Shown here: piece after piece, positions 25,176 to 33,357 of the stretch | Layout: each line of letters opens with the position of its first letter | Position numbering within the stretch: position 1 is the first letter of the stretch | The notes under the pieces: model-generated | What the model was told of the DNA's origin: nothing | Seen by the model: only the letters and a program-made list of their open reading frames with translations | Databases searched by the model: none | Made by a program: the position numbers and the translations under genes | Assembly (NCBI GenBank): GCA_041485905.1 | Contig: JBGPKK010000016.1 | Coordinates: forward strand, 1-48,760 | Length of the DNA: 48,760 nucleotides | Direction: 5' to 3' | Source: JAHFUI01 sp041485905 | Lineage (GTDB): Bacteria; Acidobacteriota; Vicinamibacteria; Vicinamibacterales; CAVVIG01

Positions 25176-25955
25176 GTGCACCCTGCATCGACTGGCACTG
25201 CGGTCGATACCGTTCCTCTGCAGACCGTCGCCGTCATCCCCGCCCGATTCGCCTCTTCACGGTTCCCCGGAAAAGCGCTCGCCGACATCGACGGCCGTCC
25301 GATGATCGAACACGTATACCGCCGGGCTGAGAAGGCGCTGGCCGTATCGCGCGTCATCGTCGCGACCGACGATTTGCGCATCGCGACGGCCGTGAGCCGG
25401 TTCGGCGGAGAGGTACGTCTCACGCGCGGGGACCATCTGAGCGGCACCGACAGGCTGGCTGAGGTCGCCGCGTCGCTCGACTGCGACGTCATCGTCAACG
25501 TGCAGGGCGACGAACCGCTCATCGATCCCGGCGCGATCGACGAAGCCGTGGCCCCCTTTGCGGCCGATGCCGGCATTCACATCACCACGCTGTACCGCCG
25601 GATCAGCGAGGCGTCGGATCTCAAGAACCCCAACATCGTGAAAGTGGCCATCGATCGCGCCGGGTTCGCGCTGTATTTCTCCCGCGCGCCGATTCCGTAC
25701 GTGCGCGATCCCCGCGGCGGCTGGCCGCCGCTCTATCGACATATCGGCCTCTACGCGTACCGCCGCAGCGCGCTGCTGGTGCTGGCCTCGCTCGAACCCA
25801 CCCCGCTCGAACGCGCGGAAGCGCTCGAGCAACTGCGCGCGCTCGAGCACGGCATCCGCATCAAGGCGATCGAGACCGCCTACGACTCATTCGGCGTCGA
25901 CACACCGGAAGACCTTGAACACGTCCGCCGCCTGCTGGCGGCGCCGACATCCTGA
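25176..25955 (+). CDS. kdsB: 3-deoxy-manno-octulosonate cytidylyltransferase
   Basis: This enzyme activates Kdo with CTP to CMP-Kdo for lipopolysaccharide core assembly. The nucleotide-binding motif VAVIPARFASSRFPGKALAD and VNVQGDEPLIDPGAID are diagnostic; TLYRRISEASDLKNPNIVKV and SFGVDTPEDLEHVRRLL complete the fold. The GTG at 25176 gives 259 residues; the ATG at 25161 would add five residues but overlaps a probable -10 box. It precedes pyrG, which makes the CTP it uses, with a REP-like hairpin between. Confidence 0.94.
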   Translation: MHPASTGTAVDTVPLQTVAVIPARFASSRFPGKALADIDGRPMIEHVYRRAEKALAVSRVIVATDDLRIATAVSRFGGEVRLTRGDHLSGTDRLAEVAASLDCDVIVNVQGDEPLIDPGAIDEAVAPFAADAGIHITTLYRRISEASDLKNPNIVKVAIDRAGFALYFSRAPIPYVRDPRGGWPPLYRHIGLYAYRRSALLVLASLEPTPLERAEALEQLRALEHGIRIKAIETAYDSFGVDTPEDLEHVRRLLAAPTS

Positions 25956-25959
25956 GTAC

Positions 25960-25982
25960 GTGGCGTCCGGCTTCAGCCGGAC
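25960..25982 (+). repeat. REP-like hairpin with GTGGCG head (kdsB-pyrG gap)
   Basis: GTGGCG followed by the hairpin TCCGGCTTCAGCCGGA. It has the same head as the pair at 16445-16504 but a different stem. The preceding GTACGTGGCGTCCGGCTT (25956-25973) recurs exactly, 18 of 18, inside the TPR gene at 47399-47416. Confidence 0.7.
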
Positions 25983-26002
25983 CTGAGCCTGATGGACAGA
26001 CC

Positions 26003-27658
26003 ATGACCGACAAGGACGAACGAAAGACCAAATACATCTTCGTGACCGGCGGCGTCGTGTCGTCGCTCGGCAAGGGACTGGCGGCGGCCTCCATCGGCGC
26101 ACTGCTCGAAGGGCACGGCTACAAGGTCACGCTGCAGAAATTCGACCCGTACATCAACGTCGACCCCGGCACGATGAGTCCGTACCAGCACGGCGAGGTC
26201 TACGTGACCGACGATGGGGCCGAGACCGACCTCGACCTCGGACACTACGAGCGGTTCACCAACACGATTACGGGCCGCCACTCGAACTGGACGACCGGCA
26301 AGATTTACCAGAGCGTGATCCAGAAGGAGCGGCGCGGCGACTATCTCGGCCGCACCGTGCAGGTCATTCCGCACATCACCAACGAAATCAAGGACGCCAT
26401 CCGAGGCGCAGCGGCGGACAACGACATCGTCCTCGTGGAGATCGGCGGCACGGTCGGCGACATCGAAAGCCTGCCGTTCCTCGAGGCCATTCGTCAGTTC
26501 CGGCAGGATGTCGGCCGCGACAACTCGCTGTACGTCCACCTGACGCTCGTGCCCTTCATCGGCACGGCCGGCGAGCTCAAGACGAAGCCCACGCAGCACA
26601 GCGTGCGCGACCTGCGGTCGATCGGGATTCAACCGGACATCCTGCTTTGCCGGACCGATCGGTTCCTCGATCCGGACCTCAAGCAGAAGATTGCGTTGTT
26701 TTGTGACGTCGACGTGGAAGCCGTCATTACCGCGAAAGACGTGTCGACGATTTACGAAGTGCCGCTCGTGCTCGCCACCGAAGGCCTCGACCGCATCGTG
26801 CTGAAGTATCTGCATCTGCCGCAGACCGAGCGCCGCATGGCCGCGTGGGAAGAGCTGGTCAAGCGGATCAAGAATCCCGAAGACGAGATCACCATTCACG
26901 TCGTCGGCAAGTATGTGGGGTACGAAGATTCCTACAAGAGCCTGAACGAAGCCCTCTATCACGGCGGGTTTCAAAACCGCGTCAAGGTGAACATCAAATG
27001 GATCGAGGCCGAGGCGCTCGAGGAGCCCAATGGCGCCGCGTTGCTCGATGGAGCCGACGGCATTCTCGTGCCTGGAGGCTTCGGCACCCGCGGCACCCGC
27101 GGCATGATGACGGCCGCCGAGATTGCCCGCGAGCGAAAGATTCCCTACTTCGGGATTTGTTACGGCTTCCAGTGGGCGACCGTCGAGTACGCCCGCAACG
27201 TGGCGGGGCTCTCCGACGCCGATTCGACCGAGTGCAACCCGGAGACGCCGACCAAGGTTATTTACAAGCTGCGCGATCTGCTGGGAGTCGACGATCTGGG
27301 CGGCACGATGCGGCTGGGAAGCTATGCGTGCGAGCTCGCCGCCGGCTCACTTGCCCAGCGCGTGTACGGCGCGAATGTGATTCACGAACGGCACCGCCAC
27401 CGCTACGAGTTCAACTGCCTCTACGAGCGCGCGCTGACCGAACACGGCCTGCGCATTTCGGGCCGCTCGCCGGACGGCAAGTTCGTCGAGATCGCCGAGC
27501 TCCCGGGCCATCCCTGGTATCTGGCAGTGCAGTTCCATCCCGAATTCAGGTCGAAGCCGCTGCACCCGCATCCGCTGTTTGCCAGCTTCGTGGAGGCCGC
27601 GTATCGCCACAAGCTGGCGCGCACCCCACAGCGCGCCGAGACAGAGTCCGTCGCATAA
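26003..27658 (+). CDS. pyrG: CTP synthase
   Basis: A 551-residue enzyme that aminates UTP to CTP using glutamine. The synthetase domain is seen in FVTGGVVSSLGKGLAAASIG and KFDPYINVDPGTMSPYQHGE; the glutamine amidotransferase domain from about 290 has VPGGFGTRGTRGMM, the nucleophile Cys in GICYGFQWA, and the His-Glu pair in VQFHPEFRSKP. GICYGFQ departs from the more frequent GICLGMQ, but the catalytic triad is intact. It stands between kdsB and the Kdo genes, linking CTP supply to CMP-Kdo synthesis. Confidence 0.97.
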   Translation: MTDKDERKTKYIFVTGGVVSSLGKGLAAASIGALLEGHGYKVTLQKFDPYINVDPGTMSPYQHGEVYVTDDGAETDLDLGHYERFTNTITGRHSNWTTGKIYQSVIQKERRGDYLGRTVQVIPHITNEIKDAIRGAAADNDIVLVEIGGTVGDIESLPFLEAIRQFRQDVGRDNSLYVHLTLVPFIGTAGELKTKPTQHSVRDLRSIGIQPDILLCRTDRFLDPDLKQKIALFCDVDVEAVITAKDVSTIYEVPLVLATEGLDRIVLKYLHLPQTERRMAAWEELVKRIKNPEDEITIHVVGKYVGYEDSYKSLNEALYHGGFQNRVKVNIKWIEAEALEEPNGAALLDGADGILVPGGFGTRGTRGMMTAAEIARERKIPYFGICYGFQWATVEYARNVAGLSDADSTECNPETPTKVIYKLRDLLGVDDLGGTMRLGSYACELAAGSLAQRVYGANVIHERHRHRYEFNCLYERALTEHGLRISGRSPDGKFVEIAELPGHPWYLAVQFHPEFRSKPLHPHPLFASFVEAAYRHKLARTPQRAETESVA

Positions 27659-27698
27659 GGTCAGGTGGGTCGGGTGGGTCAGGTAGGTCGGGTCGGTA
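27659..27698 (+). repeat. Lone repeat arm, 9-bp GGTCAGGTG unit (after pyrG)
   Basis: Four units, GGTCAGGTG, GGTCGGGTG, GGTCAGGTA, GGTCGGGTC, start with the last base of the pyrG stop region. No complementary arm follows nearby; its counterpart lies at 29622-29710, across the accessory island. Confidence 0.85.
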
Positions 27699-27759
27699 GA
27701 GCGACCTCATCGTGCGGTGCTGTTGATTAGGACTGCCGCCTGAGTCACGGATTGGAATC

Positions 27760-28317
27760 ATGGGCGCCGAGATGGACCATTCGGACTCCCACGTTCATCC
27801 GAAGCTTAAGAAGCAAGTTCGCGACCTGTGCACAACCGTTGAGTGGTGTCTCGCTCAGAATCCTCGGCTTCCCATTCCGGCGCTGATTCTTGTCTATTCG
27901 GGCATCGATGGCATGGCTTGGCTAACAATGCCGGATGGTCACGAGGACGTGAGGGGCGCCGACTTCCAGGCCTGGGTGAAGGAGTACCTTCTGCCGGACG
28001 CCGGCCTGGCATGCGACGAGGCCGACCTGTGGGCTGCGCGTTGTGGACTAGTGCATGCGCAGATCATGGATTCTCAAAGCGCGCGACATGACCGGGCTCG
28101 TCACATTTGGTACCACGTCGGACCAGGCAACCAGCTCTTGATTCCGATCCACGAGGTCAGCCGGGAGCTCCCAGTGACGATCAGCGTCGAGACCTTCGTC
28201 GCGGCTTTTCGCTCAGCGACTGAACGCTTTTTTGAACGCATCGAACAAGACGGAGGTCTGGAACGTCGAGTGTCGGCAAGAGCCAGCCGATATTTCGATG
28301 AAGTGAAAGCTCGGTAA
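27760..28317 (+). CDS. Hypothetical protein
   Basis: A 185-residue soluble protein that I do not recognise with certainty. LILVYSGIDGMAWLTMP followed by DLWAARCGLVHAQIMDSQSA is a pattern seen in unnamed bacterial proteins; the ARCGLVH helix looks a little like the R-x4-6-H motif of HEPN domains, but that is weak. There is no signal peptide or membrane segment. It is the first gene inside the island bounded by the two 9-bp repeat arms. The gap 28318-28461 behind it holds only a short duplication GGCGGCTAGA and nothing recognisable. Confidence 0.6.
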   Translation: MGAEMDHSDSHVHPKLKKQVRDLCTTVEWCLAQNPRLPIPALILVYSGIDGMAWLTMPDGHEDVRGADFQAWVKEYLLPDAGLACDEADLWAARCGLVHAQIMDSQSARHDRARHIWYHVGPGNQLLIPIHEVSRELPVTISVETFVAAFRSATERFFERIEQDGGLERRVSARASRYFDEVKAR

Positions 28318-28461
28318 TCCCGGCAATCGTTTGGAGGTCCATACGATTCCGCCAAAATAGCGGCGGCTAGATTTCGGCGGCTAGAATGGCCAGCCATCCC
28401 GCTGCGGGGATCCTACCAGCTTCTCACTCCCACGATTTTCTAGCGCGAGCATTCATTTTCA

Positions 28462-28875
28462 TTACTGCTTCCGCCGCTCAAACGCTTCCATCCACTCTCG
28501 CGCTTGCTTTTGTGCTTCGGAGAGTTGGTCGGGAGTCATCTTCTTGGCAACGGCGTCCCGTCCGTCAGCGAATCGCTTTTGGTCGGCACCTGACGTACGT
28601 GCAGCAGCGAGATTCATCCACTTGTACGCTTCTACGTAGTCCTGCGGCACTTCCATCGCGGGCGTGACGCGGAGCATCTGATGCACGCGGGCGAAGTTGT
28701 CAGCTTTTTCGAGAAGCCGTTCGTCAGGCGGGTAAATCGGCGCATCGACATCCGCATCGTGAGGTTCGACGAGGTCCCGCGTCTCGAAGAACCACTGCAA
28801 GTCGGCGAGCTGCGTGCCCATCAGGCTCAAGACTTTGCCGCAAAGCACCGGGTGCCTTGACACGCTCAGTCGCAC
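28462..28875 (-). pseudogene. Sel1-repeat protein C-terminal remnant
   Basis: A 137-codon frame whose last 60 codons, VPQDYVEAYKWMNLAAARTS and KRFADGRDAVAKKMTPDQLS, look like the final Sel1-like repeat and tail of a secreted or periplasmic Sel1 protein. The first 75 codons resemble nothing known to me, there is no signal peptide, and only one repeat remains, so I read it as a truncated copy. It might still be expressed as a small protein. It lies divergent from the toxin-antitoxin pair, inside the island. Confidence 0.5.
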
Positions 28876-28891
28876 CCTCTACTGTGGCTTC

Positions 28892-29173
28892 ATGAACGTC
28901 GAGCTGACCCCTGATCAGCGTGCATTCGCTCAGCGAGCGATCGAGAGCGGCCGCTTCAGCCGCGAGGAAGAGGCGGTCCAGGAAGCGCTCCGGCTCTGGG
29001 AGGAACGCGAGCGCAGACGGCTCGAAATCCTTGCCATGGTCGACGAGGCCGAAGCCTCTTTGGCAAGGGGTGAAGGGCGAGAAATCACCGAAGAATCCAT
29101 GAAGGCGCTCGCCGAGGAGATAAAGCAACGAGGTCGCCGTCGTTTGGCCGCTGAGCGCGCTAAATCCCGCTGA
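28892..29173 (+). CDS. ParD-like antitoxin
   Basis: A 93-residue protein with an N-terminal ribbon-helix-helix pattern, VELTPDQRAFAQRAIESGRF then SREEEAVQEALRLWEERERR, followed by a long charged helix that would wrap the toxin. I begin at the ATG at 28892, which gives MNVELTPDQ; the earlier part of the frame lies in the divergent region and looks non-coding. It overlaps the toxin start by one base (TGATG), the usual order for ParD-ParE. It probably represses its own promoter, as in relatives. Confidence 0.85.
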   Translation: MNVELTPDQRAFAQRAIESGRFSREEEAVQEALRLWEERERRRLEILAMVDEAEASLARGEGREITEESMKALAEEIKQRGRRRLAAERAKSR

Positions 29174-29466
29174 TGGCGCATCGCCTCGCACCCGAGGCAG
29201 AAGCCGATCTCGACAAACTCTGGTACCACGTCGCGAGTAACAGCAGTATCGAGGTCGCAGATCGTCTGGTGGATTCCCTAGCCACCAGGTTTTTTCTCCT
29301 TGGAACGCATCCACGAGCCGGTCGCCGGCGAGACGATCTTTGGCCCGGCATGCGCGTGTTCCCTGTGGGCGACTACGTCGTTCTGTACCGAGTTGAAGGC
29401 AACGACGTCCTGATTCAGCGAGTGGTACGGGGCAGCCGGGACATTGAAGCACTGCTCCGCGAGTAG
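29173..29466 (+). CDS. ParE/RelE-type toxin
   Basis: A 97-residue protein with the ParE fold signature: HRLAPEAEADLDKLWYHVA, then LLGTHPRAGRRRDDLWPGMR, VFPVGDYVVLYRVEGNDVLI and VVRGSRDIEALL. The antitoxin is encoded just upstream. ParE members poison gyrase, RelE members cut mRNA; the G-x-R and VVLYR pattern favours ParE but does not prove it. The region 29467-29621 downstream contains no gene that I can support. Confidence 0.88.
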   Translation: MAHRLAPEAEADLDKLWYHVASNSSIEVADRLVDSLATRFFLLGTHPRAGRRRDDLWPGMRVFPVGDYVVLYRVEGNDVLIQRVVRGSRDIEALLRE

Positions 29467-29621
29467 TCGGATCGTGTTGGCCCGAAGTCGAGATTCTTTG
29501 TGATGGCTGTGGAATCTACATCGTGGATCCCGAGTACCTTCGCAAAGCTGGGGGCGGTGGCAGCAGCGTAAGTTTGCGGCCAGAATGCGCGTCGCATCCA
29601 GAAAACGGACCCACCCTCTTC

Positions 29622-29710
29622 ACCGCCCTACCCGACCCACCTGACCTGCCCGACCTACCGGACCCACCCGACCTACCGGACCCACCCGCCCTACCCGACC
29701 TACCTGCCCC
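29622..29710 (-). repeat. Lone repeat arm, 9-bp GGTCAGGTA-type unit (before kdsA)
   Basis: Roughly nine to ten degenerate units (CCCTACCCGA, CCCACCTGA, CCTACCGGA, CCCACCCGA) end four bases before the kdsA -10 box. It is the reverse complement of the arm after pyrG at 27659-27698, with the toxin-antitoxin island between. Confidence 0.85.
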
Positions 29711-29713
29711 TCG

Positions 29714-29719
29714 TATAAT
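29714..29719 (+). promoter_or_regulatory. -10 box abutting kdsA start (leaderless type)
   Basis: A perfect TATAAT directly after the repeat arm. It overlaps the first possible ATG (29718) and lies seven bases before the GTG at 29727, which I therefore take as the start. Confidence 0.6.
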
Positions 29720-29726
29720 GACCCTC

Positions 29727-30596
29727 GTGACCCCGTTTCAAATTGGCGAGATCCCCATCGGCGGCGGATCCCCCTTCGTGTTCATCGGGGGTCCCTGCGT
29801 CATCGAAAGCGAGCGCCACGCGACCGACCTCGCCGCCGAGCTCGCCGATCTGACGGCACGGCTGCACGTCCCGTTCATCTTCAAGGCGTCGTACGACAAG
29901 GCGAACCGCACCTCTGGCAAGTCCTTCCGCGGGCCCGGGCGTACCGAAGGCCTGCGAATCCTGGCCTCGATCAAAGCGCGGCTGCATGTGCCGGTCCTCA
30001 CAGACATTCACGAGCCGTCGCATGCGGCGGCGGCGGCTGATGTGGCTGACGTGCTGCAGATTCCCGCGTTTCTCTGTCGCCAGACCGATCTGCTGGTCGC
30101 CGCGGCGAAAACGGGGCGCGTGGTCAACATCAAGAAAGGGCAGTTTCTCGCGCCGCAGGACGTCAGGCACGCCGTTGCCAAGGTCGTTGACGCGGGGAAT
30201 CCGCGCGTCATCGTGACGGAGCGCGGCACGAGCTTCGGCTATCACAATCTCATCGTGGACATGCGCGCCTTTCCGATCATGCGTGAAACGGGACTGCCGG
30301 TCGTGTTCGACGTGACGCACAGTTTGCAGCTCCCCGGCGCCGGCGACGCGTCCACCGCGGGCCTGGCCCAGTACATCGAGCCGCTCGCGCAGGCGGGCGT
30401 CGCGGCGGGCGTCGACGGCGTCTTTCTCGAAGTCCACCCGAATCCCTCCGCGGCCAGGAGCGACGCGCAAAACGCCCTGCGGCTCGATCTCCTCGAACCA
30501 CTGCTCCGGCGTCTGATGGCCATCGACGCGATCGTGAAGAACAGTGGACGGTCTGTTGAGCCACAACGCTCAGGACGATCCCAAAGCCATGGCTGA
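29727..30596 (+). CDS. kdsA: 3-deoxy-8-phosphooctulonate synthase
   Basis: This enzyme condenses arabinose 5-phosphate with phosphoenolpyruvate to Kdo 8-phosphate. FIGGPCVIESERHATDLA, FKASYDKANRTS and IPAFLCRQTDLLVAAAKTGR are family signatures; the last-mentioned cysteine region and the metal-site EVHPNP occur as expected (VDGVFLEVHPNPSAARSDAQ). The GTG at 29727 gives 289 residues beginning MTPFQIGEI; ATG at 29718 would add three. It leads kdsA-kdsD-kdsC-lapB, and its 3' end overlaps kdsD by eight bases. Confidence 0.95.
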   Translation: MTPFQIGEIPIGGGSPFVFIGGPCVIESERHATDLAAELADLTARLHVPFIFKASYDKANRTSGKSFRGPGRTEGLRILASIKARLHVPVLTDIHEPSHAAAAADVADVLQIPAFLCRQTDLLVAAAKTGRVVNIKKGQFLAPQDVRHAVAKVVDAGNPRVIVTERGTSFGYHNLIVDMRAFPIMRETGLPVVFDVTHSLQLPGAGDASTAGLAQYIEPLAQAGVAAGVDGVFLEVHPNPSAARSDAQNALRLDLLEPLLRRLMAIDAIVKNSGRSVEPQRSGRSQSHG

Positions 30597-31551
30597 TCTC
30601 GGGCTGGCCCGCAAGGTGCTCGAAACCGAGGCGGCGGCGATTCTCGCCCTCGTGTCGCGCCTCGACGCCAGATTCGAGCGGGCGGTCGAGCTGCTCAAAT
30701 GCTGTCGCGGCCGCGTGATTCTCACCGGTATGGGCAAGTCCGGGATCATCTGCCACAAGATCGCCGCGACGCTGGCCAGCACCGGCACGCCCGCGTTCTT
30801 TCTGCATCCGGCCGAAGCGATTCACGGCGACCTCGGCGTCATGCGGAGCGACGATGTGGTCGTCGCGTTGTCGTACAGTGGTGAAACCGAAGAGATCCTG
30901 CGGCTTCTCGAACCGATTCGGCGCCTCGGCGTCAAACTGATCGTCATCTCCGGCGTGCCGGGGTCGTTGCTCGCCCAGGCCGCCGACGTCGCCCTCGACT
31001 GCAGCGTGATTGAGGAGGCCTGCCCGCTCAATCTCGTGCCGACGGCCAGCACCACGGCCGCCCTTGCGCTGGGCGATGCGCTGGCGATGACGCTCCTGGT
31101 CGAAAAAGGATTCCGCGTCGAAGACTTCGCCAACCTGCACCCGGGCGGCAGGCTCGGCAAACAGTTCCTGCGCGTCGAGACGCTGATGCATGCGGGCAAA
31201 CAGTGTCCGATCGTACGGACCGACACCCACATGCGCGACGTGATCTACGAGATGTCGAGCAAGGCGCTCGGCATGACGTGCGTGGTCGACGGCGACGGCA
31301 CGCTGCTTGGGATCATCACCGACGGCGATTTGCGGCGGCACATGGACAGCTCCACCGGCATCATGGAGCTGACGGCCGGCCAGGTGATGACGCGCGACCC
31401 GGTCACAATTGCTCCGACGACCCTCGCCGTCGAAGCGTTGAACATCATGGAACAGCGGAAGATCACCTCGATTGTCGTCGTCGACGGCGGGGACACGCGG
31501 GTCGCCGGCGTTGTCCACCTGCACGACCTGTGGCCTACGGAGATGATCTGA
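30589..31551 (+). CDS. kdsD: D-arabinose 5-phosphate isomerase
   Basis: A 320-residue isomerase that converts ribulose 5-phosphate to arabinose 5-phosphate, the substrate of KdsA. The SIS domain (about 1-190) has GMGKSGIICHKIAATLASTG, SYSGETEEIL and PTASTTAALALGDALA; two CBS domains follow (about 200-320). Start: ATG at 30589 overlaps the kdsA stop region; an in-frame GTG at 30544 would add 15 residues with no better site. Pathway neighbours on both sides confirm the role. Confidence 0.95.
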   Translation: MADLGLARKVLETEAAAILALVSRLDARFERAVELLKCCRGRVILTGMGKSGIICHKIAATLASTGTPAFFLHPAEAIHGDLGVMRSDDVVVALSYSGETEEILRLLEPIRRLGVKLIVISGVPGSLLAQAADVALDCSVIEEACPLNLVPTASTTAALALGDALAMTLLVEKGFRVEDFANLHPGGRLGKQFLRVETLMHAGKQCPIVRTDTHMRDVIYEMSSKALGMTCVVDGDGTLLGIITDGDLRRHMDSSTGIMELTAGQVMTRDPVTIAPTTLAVEALNIMEQRKITSIVVVDGGDTRVAGVVHLHDLWPTEMI

Positions 31552-31555
31552 GGCG

Positions 31556-32143
31556 ATGTCGGTTCAGGCGAAAGCGGCGCGAATACGACTGGTGCTGTTC
31601 GACGTCGACGGGGTCCTCACCGACGGCAAGATCCTTCTGCACCCGGACGGCACCGAAAGCAAGCAGTTCGACATCAAGGACGGGACGGGCCTCGTCTGGG
31701 CCCAGCGCGCCGGCCTGAAGGTCGGCGTCATCTCGGCTCGGACGTCGGCCGCCACCGCGCAGCGCGCCGCGCAACTCGGCATCACGATCGTTCAGCAGGG
31801 CGTCCCCAGCAAGCTCCGCGCGTACGACGACGTGCTTCAACAACTCGGGTTCGCCGACGCCGATGCGGCGTACATGGGGGACGATGTCCTCGACTTGCCG
31901 ATTGTGGGGCGCGTCGGGCTGTCGGGCTGTCCGGCCGATGGGGCGGAAGAGGTCCGGTCGCGCGTTGATTACGTGAGCCGTGCCGGCGGCGGCAACGGGG
32001 CGGCGCGCGAGTTCGTGGAGCTCATTCTGAAGGCGCAGGGGCGGTGGACCTCGCTGGTCGCCTCGTACGTGGGCGAGGAATCCGCGACCGCGCGTGCCGC
32101 GGGATCGGACGCGGCCACGAAGGGGCGAGCCAACCTGTCATGA
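31556..32143 (+). CDS. kdsC: 3-deoxy-manno-octulosonate-8-phosphatase
   Basis: A 195-residue HAD phosphatase of the C0 (capless) type that removes phosphate from Kdo 8-phosphate. Motif I is LVLFDVDGVLTDGKI, motif II is VGVISARTSA, motif III is the Lys in VPSKLRAYDD, and motif IV is YMGDDVLDLPI. The roughly 30 residues after position 165 exceed the usual length and look unstructured. It starts four bases after kdsD and its stop overlaps the lapB start as ATGA. Confidence 0.95.
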   Translation: MSVQAKAARIRLVLFDVDGVLTDGKILLHPDGTESKQFDIKDGTGLVWAQRAGLKVGVISARTSAATAQRAAQLGITIVQQGVPSKLRAYDDVLQQLGFADADAAYMGDDVLDLPIVGRVGLSGCPADGAEEVRSRVDYVSRAGGGNGAAREFVELILKAQGRWTSLVASYVGEESATARAAGSDAATKGRANLS

Positions 32144-33357
32144 CCGACGTCGCTCTCCTGGCCAGCCTCGTGGCGCTGCTGGTCGGCCTGGCCGTCGGCA
32201 AGGCCTGGGAGCGATACAAGCTGCGCGACGGCAAATGGTTCGACCGGCGCCGCGCGCGCGAGTCGCCGCACTACCTGCTCGGCCTCAACTTTCTGGTCGC
32301 CAATCAGATCGATCTCGCGATCGACGAACTGACCAGGGCCGCGAGCCTGAATGCGGACGCGCTCGAAGTCCACATGATCCTCGGCAACCTGTATCGCGAG
32401 AAAGGCCAGGTGGGCAAAGCCATTACGATCCACCAGGGCCTGCTGCAGCGCCCGAAGCTGAGCAAGCTCGAGCACGCGTACGTGCTGCTGTGTCTCGGGC
32501 TCGACTACAAGCGCGGCGGCTTCGTCGAGCGCGCGCACGAAGCATTCGACGAGGTGCTGCGCCTCGATCCGAAGAACGAATACGCCCTCGTCAATCTTCA
32601 GAAGCTGCACGAAGAGCAGCATCAGTGGTCGGAGGCGTACGACACGCGACGGCGCTTATCCAAGCTGGCGGATGTCGACGCGCGGCCCAAGAACGACTCC
32701 ATTCTGGCGTTTCTCGAGAACGAGATCGGTCTGGAGGCGATGCGCCGCAAGGACTACGCGGAGGCCATCGTCCGATTCGAAGGCGCCATCGACCTCGACG
32801 CGCGCGCCGTGCCGGCCTACCTGAATCTCGGCGACGTTCGCGTGCTGCAAGGCGATGAGCGGGGAGCGGCCGTCATCTGGGAACGGCTGATAGAGGTCGC
32901 GCCGGACCGCGCCTACCTCGCCTTCGATCGGCTCGAAGCGCTCGCGATCAGAACCGGATCGCCCGACCGGTTCACGCGGCTGTGCCGCAAACTGATTGAC
33001 GACACGCCGCAGGACTGGCGCGCCCGCCTTGCCTTGTCGCGTCACCTGATCGCCAGCGGGCGCGCCCGCGAAGCGCTCGACCTCTTGTTCGCCGCGCTGG
33101 TCCAGAATCCGCACGCGCTCGGCATCCATCAGGCGATCTGGCGCGCGCTCGGACAGCTTCGTCACGAGCCGGCGCTGGTCGACCAGTACAGCGAGCTGAC
33201 GCGGCACGCCGTGTTCTACCTCGATCCGCACGTCTGCATGCGATGTCGGTATCGGAGCACCGAATTGCTCTGGCAGTGCCCGCACTGTCACGACTGGAAC
33301 ACGTTTGTCGAAGAGCGAATCGCGCCGGCACAGGACACGGCGGAAGCCGAGGTCTAA
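32140..33357 (+). CDS. lapB: LapB-type TPR protein with zinc ribbon
   Basis: A 405-residue protein with an N-terminal membrane anchor (LLASLVALLVGLAVGKAW), an array of TPR-like helices (about 35-360; for example AIDELTRAASLNADALEVHM and FDEVLRLDPKNEYAL) and a C-terminal rubredoxin-like ribbon CMRCRYRSTELLWQCPHCHD. This order matches LapB, which in enterobacteria steers FtsH degradation of LpxC and so sets lipopolysaccharide synthesis. Its place after kdsC fits. Translation is coupled to kdsC by ATGA. It ends in a four-base convergent overlap with the PQQ enzyme gene. Confidence 0.88.
   Translation: MTDVALLASLVALLVGLAVGKAWERYKLRDGKWFDRRRARESPHYLLGLNFLVANQIDLAIDELTRAASLNADALEVHMILGNLYREKGQVGKAITIHQGLLQRPKLSKLEHAYVLLCLGLDYKRGGFVERAHEAFDEVLRLDPKNEYALVNLQKLHEEQHQWSEAYDTRRRLSKLADVDARPKNDSILAFLENEIGLEAMRRKDYAEAIVRFEGAIDLDARAVPAYLNLGDVRVLQGDERGAAVIWERLIEVAPDRAYLAFDRLEALAIRTGSPDRFTRLCRKLIDDTPQDWRARLALSRHLIASGRAREALDLLFAALVQNPHALGIHQAIWRALGQLRHEPALVDQYSELTRHAVFYLDPHVCMRCRYRSTELLWQCPHCHDWNTFVEERIAPAQDTAEAEV

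Noticed and set aside
29415..29597. 60-codon minus-strand frame after the toxin gene
   Set aside because: No recognisable family, overlaps the toxin gene, and no plausible start site.
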